DNA from: Paralvinella palmiformis
Lineage: Eukaryota > Annelida > Polychaeta > Terebellida > Alvinellidae
DNA length: 64,000 nucleotides
Direction: 5' to 3'
Assembly (NCBI GenBank): GCA_025642065.1
Contig: JAODUP010000323.1
Location: 132,501 to 196,500 of the forward strand
Shown: positions 11,561 to 21,700 of the stretch, piece by piece
Layout: each line of letters starts with the position of its first letter
How positions within the stretch are numbered: the stretch's first letter is position 1
Notes under the pieces: generated by a model
Database searches by the model: none
What the model saw: the letters and a program-made list of their open reading frames with translations, nothing else
Told to the model about the DNA's origin: nothing
Program-made: the position numbers and the translations under genes

Positions 11561-12479
11561 TTTAATGTCAAATCGGATATTTCTGAAAGTACATTTTGCA
11601 ATCACATAAACATCCTTTTCAATACTGTAACACAAGAATAGAATACAAGCTGTTGTTGTGAATTTAACTCTGTATTTTTTATTTTCTTACAGAATATGTT
11701 GAGTGTACAAAAGGGTGTCAGATATCCAGGATAGAAGTATGTATGGAAGTCTATGGAAGTTTGTAACTACTATTGTTGTTCCCTAGAACAATTGTTGTAA
11801 CTGATGACAAAATTTATTCTACAATTGACATTGCTCTGATATTATTTAAATAGACTATTGTTTGTCTTTATTTACCAGGCAGCAAAAAATCTTGTTTTGA
11901 ACAAATATCTATATATTCTTTGCATCCGTTAAATTGTTAGAAATTTACCTTTAAAAAAGACATGAAACCGTTGCAATATGTTGCAACATCACGGATGATG
12001 TCATCTCGATTATGTAATTGACTATATTTTGGAGAATAAGTGCATTAATTAATTCACTCCATCAATTGAAATTTGTGTGTTTAAAATGCATTTTGGAAAT
12101 ATAATAATTTTTTCTTCAAATAATTGTGTTGAGCACAGGACATGTATGAATCCAATACATTTAGTATACTCGACTTAATATATTACATTTTGTCATAATA
12201 TTATTGATTTCTATTTTTTCAGGGCTGGACGAGGTGGTACATTACAATAGTTATGGTTGTGAATTACTTTATACATGAATTAGTCTAAGTGAACTCTATG
12301 AATATATTGTATCTTAAGTAAGTAAGTTTAGTTCTTTGAAGAGGGGTTGCGTATGTTCATTATATGTTATGTTCTTTATGTTTTGCTCTTTTTTATATTT
12401 CGTACGTTTAAGAAACAATTTTGTAAAATTAAATTAATAAAAGGGATAAAGCTTTTGAATGCATGTTTTGTTTTCCTTA

Positions 12480-12545
12480 CTGATAAGGACCAACGTTGTT
12501 TACAACATACGACCAACAAAGGGCCAACGTTGGACCAAATATAGA
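12480..12545. repeat. Palindromic CCAACGTTGG repeat fragment
   Basis: Contains ACCAACGTTG, ACGACCAACAAAGG and a perfect CCAACGTTGG palindrome within 60 bases. This is typical of a MITE end or degenerate tandem repeat. Confidence 0.4.
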
Positions 12546-14958
12546 ACAATAATAATTTAACGAATAAACAATAATTGTATTGGAGTATAATTATTACGGA
12601 TACTACCTTGAAGGTATTACAGATTTGGACAACATCAATGATTTATTCAACCAAAGAAATATTGGATTCTGTTGTCCAATAAAAACTGCTTTACTGTTGA
12701 ACCAATCATTAAGGAAAATAGTGTCCCATAAATGAATGTTAAATTAATTGTTTGTCATTCAATTAGAACATAATTGTTTTATAAGAGTCCATTTTAGTTG
12801 ACGTGGATGTTGCCTTCTTTAAGTTAGACGACCGCGGTCGAGGTGAAGGAAGTCACCGACATGATGGACACCACGTGACATGTTTGTTGTCAACATAATG
12901 GTCATCCCCGACATCAACTAATGTCATATTCACCGACGTTTAACACTGTTTCGTCAGAACATTATACGAACTCACAAATAAACAAACAAACAAACACGCG
13001 TTCGCTTTTATTTATATAGATAATTTGCATGGCAGAACATCGGTATGGTTTGAAAATGTCAATATATAATACTCTGGTGAGACTATGACGTCATAGCAGT
13101 CTGTTTTACCACAAATGTACATTTTCTAATAGCTCTTAAGCTTTCAGTCTTACTAATAGTTGCATTATGACAGCTATACCCGCTGTACATACTCAGTGTG
13201 TGAAACTATATAACTGGTAGCCTTAATAGACTTGCAGGTCTTGTAAAATATTTTAACACTAGACTTGCTGTGCTGACACTAGACCGAGTGAGTGCAAATG
13301 TTATGAAGATCAGACCTCCATGAAGGTGAAACAAATACCATTTAAATACATTCATATTTTGCACTTTGAGCATAAACATGGCTCCCCAGGAAGAAAAAAA
13401 CAACATTAATTTAAATTTCAAACTTTTATTTACGTCAGCAGATAATCCATCATAATAATGCAGGTATAATCTGTTGTTAATTTTTAAGTATCTACAGTCT
13501 CTGTAAAACTTCATCCTCTATCGTTTCATTGTCATATTTAAGTCTAACCCTCTTTAAGTTTTGCCTTTAATTTTAACTTGCCTTTCATAAAAATTAGTCT
13601 TTATCTTGTCTCATTCTGTCAAAGCATCATCAATCTTAACATCACTGTATGCCATTGAAGTAGGTTGTAATAAACTCAACATCACTATTTCCAAAATCAA
13701 TCCTATCGTTATTGTCATGTAATGGCCAAGCAGTCAAATCTATAATTCTTGTGGCTTCTACAACTCCCTGTTTGGTTTCACTTTAAATGAATATATTATT
13801 TTCTTTGGTTGAAATAGATTGATTAAAGAAGTGTACAAACCTTTTAAATATCATACTTTTAATATGCGCATAAACATAAACTGACAATGGTTCAATAAAA
13901 CGTCGCATACACGTACGAGCATACTGGGAGTTTGTCTATGGGCAGCATTCAATATCCAAATATAGAATCATTGTGGATGTTCAGTACTATCCTACCTTTG
14001 TATAAGTTAAATGCTGTCAATCATTAGTAGCGTGTGACGTCACGACTCTGTATGCATGCACTGAACATGCGTGCATATACTATGGCATAATTAATTATCC
14101 ACATAGCTGCCAGCTCAAACTAATTCAAAGTTTGTTTGCGCTTCGTTTTTTGTTTGTTTGTTTGTTTTTGTATTCTTTTTGAGATCTAGTTGATGGTTTG
14201 TCAACTTTTAATTTCGGTACACTTGGTTCCTTCACTGCTTTTGCAAATCGCCACATTTTTAACAAACACATATACCGGGAAAGTACGCAAGAGAAAAAAC
14301 GCTGAAATTCCTGCTAACGCATTTTAGCCTGTATAACTTTTGTCTTCGTCTGGAAGACTCATTTACATATTCAGATGAATTGCAGAATATTGGTAATTCG
14401 GCAAGGCGGGAATGTCAATTGTGATTTTGCCAGGTTACGCCAATTTGATTCATAGCCGGAAGGCATGTGTCCTAGATTTGAATGAAATATCGTCAGTGAA
14501 GGTTTTTGGTGTGTTTGTTCTTTGATATGTCACAAGTTAATAAACCGGTTAGTTATCGGGTAGCTGTTAGAATTTAGTCTGTACTGTTTGTATTGTTGTT
14601 CCATTAAAATGGACACTAGACCGGCAGGTCGAGTACTGTAGCACTGATACTTTACTGCTGAAGTTTCCCGATCTTCTGTGAACGGACTGAATTCGTTCCC
14701 AAACTCCAATTGCACAGTAACTTTCAGTTTTATGATACCTTTCAGTTAAAATTACAAGTTATATGATAACATTCAGTTAGAATATGATTTATGTAAGCCC
14801 AAGGTAAATCAAGTGTCACAATGCAGCGACATACACGTTTAGCGAAGCCATCTTGAATTAGTCACAATTGAAATGCTTGTATGGCTATAGAACAAAAGTG
14901 AATACGAATATATAAATGAATAATAATAATAATGATGACAACGATCACCATGATAAAA

Positions 14959-14960
<2 letters not shown>

Positions 14961-15035
<75 letters not shown>
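14961..15035. repeat. (TA)n microsatellite
   Basis: About 37 uninterrupted AT units, preceded by AAT/GAT repeats (14918-14945). Confidence 0.97.
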
Positions 15036-15038
<3 letters not shown>

Positions 15039-15469
15039 ATGATAAATAAAAGTGAATGTAGATCTATATGTGTTTGTTTGTCTGTACGTGTGTGTGTTCG
15101 CAATCAATTCTGACAAAAAGCGTCTTAAATGGCGATGAATATGACATTTGGCTATGACTATGATTGAAACTATGATATTTGGTCATTAAAAAATTAATAT
15201 TTTATTATTCTAAACCCTAAGTTATATATAATATATAGGAGAAGGTTCGAGTAGCCTTCCGCAGAATCAGGCTTTAAAGTATTTTAAGCTTGTATATAAT
15301 GTACCTAGATGCACTTTATTGATAAAACATCCAAATTGATTTTTATATGAGTAATATTTGTTTAAATTATAATTTGGCTGTGAAACGTCCGATCAAAATT
15401 AGGTGTGAGTTATTATGGAAATGACACGACCTGCAACATAATGTGTCCTGGACGAGCCAGATTTGTTGC

Positions 15470-15489
15470 CACTGCCATCTAGCGACTGA
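15470..15489 (-). promoter_or_regulatory. CTCF-like motif upstream of PPP1R36
   Basis: Minus strand CAGTCGCTAGATGGCAGTGG fits the CTCF core CCASYAGRKGGCRSY at about 13 of 15 positions. It lies about 110 bases before the PPP1R36 start codon. The match is by eye only. Confidence 0.3.
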
Positions 15490-15597
15490 AAAGAAAACCG
15501 TTGTAGCGGAACTTGTTGTTGTTATGGTATACAGAATATATAATTGGTGATCGCTTTCAATGATACTCTAAAATAGTGGGTCTTATCGTGCGCTACG

Positions 15598-15627
15598 ATG
15601 TCAAAAATAGTTGGTAATCATGATCAG
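15598..15627 (+). CDS. PPP1R36: PPP1R36 exon 1 (probable start)
   Basis: ATG with codons for MSKIVGNHDQ, then CAG|GTATAA. It ends in phase 0, as exon 2 requires. It was chosen because it is the nearest upstream ATG exon with a correct phase and a promoter-like setting; conservation cannot confirm so short an exon. Confidence 0.5.
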
Positions 15628-16299
15628 GTATAAATATAATAATAGTTCAATTAATTATTCAATCACTGAATCAATGTTTTATTAAATCATAAATAACATT
15701 CACATGTCATGATTGTTACGATTCGTCGATTCGACGATTGTAATTGAAATTCAAATTGTTATTCTAGTGACTTGTTATACTATTTTAGTATTTCAGTATT
15801 TGTATTATACTTTATAGATTTCTAGAATAGTCAAATTTCAATCATTCAATGCTTTAATTTTAAATATATTTGTATTATTGGATATCACAAAGGAATTTAA
15901 ATCTACGTATCGTCGTAGATCTATGATGGTAACACTAAATGTCTAGTGATTGTTGGATATCATACTGACTGTCTTAGCCCCATTGGACAGACTGCACCAT
16001 GCATTTCAAGACACTTCGCCTCAATGACATATCGCCCCATCGGACCATTCACCTCATATGTTTCCCCACTTAATAAATATAGATTGTTTTCACGGTCACA
16101 ATGTGGTTTTATCATGTGTCGTTAAATAAATGACTGTGGTAAGTAGTGTCTCATTCGCTGTGGCACAAACTTTACAACAGAGCAGTACTACAAAGCAAGT
16201 AATGAAGAGATGACACTCTCATGGATGTACATCACTACTGGTCACCGAATCTACCAGATTGTCCTCTAACTTCCTTAACAATGTTATTAGTTACAAAGT

Positions 16300-16344
<45 letters not shown>

Positions 16345-16678
16345 ATATATATATATATTCATATAATAATACAACATTTTATATAGCACTCTATATAATT
16401 GGATTAAAATTACCCTAATTTCTGGGGCCAAGCTGTCTGGGATGAGCTGTCACTTGGAGTGAGCTGTCACTTGAGCTGAGCTCTCCAAGTACCCTCAATT
16501 TATACCCTGTGTTTTCATATTTAAATGTGTTTAGTAGTTGTTATGACCATTGCATAAAGTAAATGTCTTTAATCTGATTGTATGATTTATTTAAATTTTG
16601 TATTTGCATTTTAATACTGTTGGGGCTAGTTAAGTCATATTACTTTTGCTATTAAGTCTCTGACAAACTCTCTACACT

Positions 16679-16733
<55 letters not shown>

Positions 16734-17513
16734 TACTTTCAAATATCAAAGTGGGGCGAAGCGTCTTGAAAATCTGGGGCGATATGTCTTGTGGGACAAT
16801 TAGTCGTATGGGGTGATTAGTCATTTGGAGCGAATAGTCTTGTTCCCAGTTGGTGCTGCACAGCATGATAATGAGGAGCTTTCTTGCAATACATAGTTGG
16901 TGAATAACATACACACATGTACACTAGGATAGCTAGATGTCCGGCATTGTACCAGACATTTGAGCCGCTCATCCTCTATTTGTTATCAGCTTAAGCCGGA
17001 CCTGTTTTGATCTTCACATATTGTAATAGGGCTCTAATTTCTCAGAACAATGTCCAGCCATGCACACAAAACTCTTAGCCAACAGAAAACTCTTTGAGAT
17101 CTCAAGTAAAGGACAGAAATATAAGAAATAAACAGTTTGTGACAGGCTACCTTTGTATTTTTTAAATAAGGGAACATCTGCTTCATTTGGGTTAAAAATA
17201 AATACTGATATTCCTTTATTTTACTTCTGTTTTATAATAAAAGGTGTTTCTTAATGCACTCTGTCTATGTGCACACGGCTGTGTGCGCATGTGTGTGGTA
17301 GGTTGGTAGCCTAGAATTATGTCCTCCTTTTGGGAACACCATGCATGACCTCCTTTTTACAAAATAAGCCGTTTGATGAAATATAGATTAGTTAAAAAGA
17401 TTTAATTTTACTCTGATTCTACTTTACAGATTCATCTTATTTTGAATGGTCACTGGACATGGAATGATACAACACATGATTTAGAATACCATTTGTAAGT
17501 ATATACTGTGTAC

Positions 17514-17596
<83 letters not shown>

Positions 17597-18754
17597 ACAC
17601 AGTCAAAACTGCTCTTAAGGTCACCTGTCTGGAAGTACCACCTGCTATTAAATGCCACCTTTCCAAAGTCCCAAATGTAAGTCCCATTCAAACTGACCTG
17701 TCTAGAGCTGCCACCTGTCCAACACAACCAAATGCCATGGTGCCACGGTCCCCACCAACAATATACCTGGAGGTTTGACTGGTTGCTAACTAGTTGGTTT
17801 ATAAAAACACTGTATACTACAATGGAATCATAAATACGATGCAATAAAGAATACTTAAACATATGACTAGAATAAGGAAATAATCTGGGATAAAATATGA
17901 ATTATTTAATTTATGCATGTTTGAGGGTCAAACATCATGAGACTTCAGACAAAAAATGAACTATTATTCATTTTGTTGCAGTTAGCATGCCAAAGTGTAG
18001 AATAAATTAAAACATTCTGCATTAAATTATTCCAGAATATAACTCCTACAATATATTGTATCATGGCTGCTCTATGTAAAACAGTGTCCCTAGTGGTGTA
18101 ATGTTCCAGAATATTATTATTTTAATGTTTTGGAGAAAAACACATTTCATACTTGGCCAGACCCTAATACCCATATAATACCCATTATGTCAAAAACAAA
18201 TGGAGTTACTTTTTAATATATTAACTGAACTCTGCATAGCATACATGTATAAACACGTAGAGAGCAAAACAAATTCCCTTTATGGGTTAATAAAGTATCT
18301 TATCTTATGTAAGTCTCTTAACTTTATCATTTATGTAGTGTCTAGATCCGTGTTCATCTGAAATTATAGCTATGAATTCTAAATGTTTCTAGTTGTTACA
18401 AAATTATAATGTTTATGCAGGGAAACATTTAATAGCCACAAGCAAGGCACAAACACAAAGTGTTTGGAAATGAAGTACAGGCTTTTAAAACATTATTTAA
18501 TTGTGGATTCTGTTATTATCATTACAGTTATTCAGTGAACTATTTATTTGGACATAAAATAGAAACATCTAAAGCAATATAAAAGCATGATATATACCTG
18601 CAAATGCCGGTTTAACCCTCCCCCCCACACTTCATCTCCATTTTATACATATGTAAAACAGTGTCCCTAGTGGTGTAATGTTCCAGAATATTATTATTTT
18701 AATGTTTTGGGGAAAAACACTTAGCAATTATCCTTTTTATGTTACTTTCTAACC

Positions 18755-18793
<39 letters not shown>

Positions 18794-21700
18794 TAGACAA
18801 GTCAGATGGCAAGAAAGGAAGAGATAAAACACAAAGAAGAGGCCATCTTCATCACCATGATGTGCAGACAAAGAAAATAGGAGAGCGAGGGTATTATAAA
18901 TTCTATTTTAATTAATGCAGTCAATTGATCTGTAGCCAGCTGATTAACATAATAATTGTTATTGTTGAATTTGCCACTATTTAATTTTATCCAAAGTGGG
19001 ACTCCAAACATTGGAGGTCGTGTGTTTGGTCAAGGAAGGCAGAGTCGTGTTCCAGGTCAGAGGTCACCAATAAGAACAAATATCAAGCACTCAGGAGAAC
19101 ATACACATGTCACACTGGACTATGTTAAGGGTTAGTGTATGATATTAAAAAAATATCCATTTTTTTCTGTACTCCATATAGAATAATTATGGTACAAACA
19201 GTTTAAAATATTTATTAGCTTGCAGTGCTGAATTTCACATATATTTATCAACAGTATTGTTTTGGATTTGATACATCTAATAATGATATTAATTTTATAT
19301 GCTTATATATTAGATGTAAGTTTTACTTAAATGTTGTCTAAACTACAACTATTTTCCTTGCAATTTCTGCTATGGCAGGCTGGATAACTTTATTTTGATC
19401 GTATTTTTATATTTTTTTAAAATATATTAAATTTTCCTTGTAGCTTTGGCACTGAATATGTTGTCTGAAGTTGAAGTGGTTTCTAGGGTGTTTGATGGAC
19501 TATATAAGTATGTATTTCATGTTTAGTTATTTAGCAATCATACCAAACACTTGCAACAGTAGAAAACAATTATTAACTGTCTCTATATCATTAATTAACT
19601 GAAATATTTCTACTGGTCTGTGGTTGAAAGTCGATATTTCACTTTGTTACTTCAGCACTGATCAGTTTGATGAATTTCTTCTTTTCTTAATGAATTATTT
19701 TCACTGGTTCTTCGAGAAGAGAACACATGAACAGAAACCAAATCCAATGAATATGTAAGTGTTAGCATCTGGCAAGTAAGTTCACAGGAGATAAGTTTAG
19801 AAACTTTTTAACTACTCTATATGCTCATCTATACGATTAATATGTGTATTAGTTGAATGTATGTACTATACTTTTGAAGAAAATTGTCTGAAATGCTTTT
19901 ATTAGTTAAATGGCCAACTCTCATTTAACATAGAAAATTGTATCCTCCGATGGTCATTTTTATTCTACTCAAAACGCAGTATTCTTGTTCATATTGTATA
20001 TAATATTATACAAAATTTATATAGCAAATGAAGAAAAGAACCAACTGGCTGCCGAATAAAAACATTCTTTATTGATCCTTTCACTTCATTAATGACTCTT
20101 AGGCTCATGTGCTAAATGAAATATTCATAAAACATATACCAAGCTTATTCAAATAAAATGTCCAAAATATACTCATCAAGTGACCATGTGTGATGAATTT
20201 GTATCTCTGGTGATGAAAGCGCATCTAATATATCATATCATTCCATTTAGAAGGACAATTTGTTTAGAATAATTCATTTTCTTAGGAGATTAAAATTACT
20301 TTTGCCTCATGATGCCTGGTCTTATTTTGCCAAAATATGCCATTAAAATATCTGGTCATGTACCATAGCATTTTGATATGCTCATGCATTGACTGATCAC
20401 ACAATAGACTTCTAATAAATTTATATGGGAATTGTTTACATCTGTTGAGGTTATATACAAAAATTATGACATTTGATATGATGGTGCTAATTGTAATGTT
20501 TTGGTGAAATAGGATATTTTTCTATGCTGACAGCCCTTGATATCAATTTCTCCCAACAAATTCTACCTAATATTCAGGGATATGGGGGTTTCTCATGGAT
20601 TATTTCATTAACTTATATTTTTTATAAATTATATATCAGCATATGCAATAATATTAACAAAAACATAAAATAGTATCCTTCTTGAATGATCAAATCAGTT
20701 GTTAATGATGCAGTAAATATTATTGGTATTTTATTTTGAAGGCCATTATTATTTAGTGTTTAATATTTCAGAGAGCCCAGTTTAAGTGAAGTCAAATACT
20801 ATGAGGATCTGTGTGCGAAGTTAGAAGCAGCACAAAAGCAGCTTGGCAAAGCTTACTGTGTCCTGGTCCTTGGTATCGGATTATTCTCTCAACACCATAT
20901 GGCTTGTGGCATGTATGTAGAACATATTTCTGAACTGATTTCTACACATTACCTGTCTGTTTGTGTATCTTTTGGTGACATTATTTATGACAACCCATCA
21001 TCAGCCTCAATTGTTTTATAGGTCAAGAGTATCCTCAACGTATAAAGATCGTAGCATGTATGAGGTAAAGTTCATGCAAGAATATTTCTGTCATGCCAGA
21101 ACTAAGGTTTTATGCATTGACACACACAATTTTCACATACACACGTACACATACATGCATGCACACATATACACACACATTTATCATATATAAGATTTTG
21201 TTTCTGATATTATTATTACAACATTTTTGACAACTTGTAATTCTTATTTCAGACATTTTACTCATTCTGTACGTTTCTTGTTTGGATTGCTTTTCGAAGG
21301 AGAGAGTATGAAGTGGTTAAAAAAGAAATCGGAAGGTAATCAAACAAGGCTACCTGTACACTTGATTAAAGGATTTCTTATTCAAATGACAATTAATTAC
21401 CCGTCATATCATATTCTTTTTTGACATCTTCAGAATGCTACGCTCGGACACCTTTAATCCGGCCATCAGAGTGAAGAATGCTCCATCAGGTAAAACATAA
21501 CATGCTTAAAGTTGTAATTATAAGCCACGAATATAAATCATTACATGGATATTGCTGGGTGCCTCCACAGCCTAACTGGTAGCGTGGCTGACCACAGATC
21601 TATACTACCTGGGTTTGAACCCCGGCCGGGCTATGTTAGAAGGCTGTTTCATCTTTCACTTTACCTCATTAGCTTTGGAGGTCGGTCAGTCCATTTAGCC

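Larger units (their letters stand above)
8904..15597. other. Divergent intergenic region between EPHX1 and PPP1R36
   Basis: Holds the promoters of both flanking genes, a (TA)n tract, an old repeat rich in CCTGGAAAA motifs (about 9240-9370), a LINE fragment (9590-10390), a possible SINE head near 11485-11560, a palindromic CCAACGTTGG repeat (about 12480-12540), and a long (TA)n (14961-15035). I see no other gene. Stop-free stretches such as 13206-13514 have no family resemblance and no splice support. Confidence 0.5.

Noticed and set aside
14862..15116. Proteins with long IYIYIY, THTHTH or RERERE stretches
   Set aside because: These are translations of TA, CA and GA microsatellites; the same holds for the frames at 9140, 17515, 42481, 51537 and 54711.
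21227..21424. 65-codon frame with GLLFEGESMKWLKKK as a PPP1R36 exon
   Set aside because: The 43-nt exon 8 fixes phase 0, and in that phase the same bases read TFYSFCTFLVWIAF, which matches the family.
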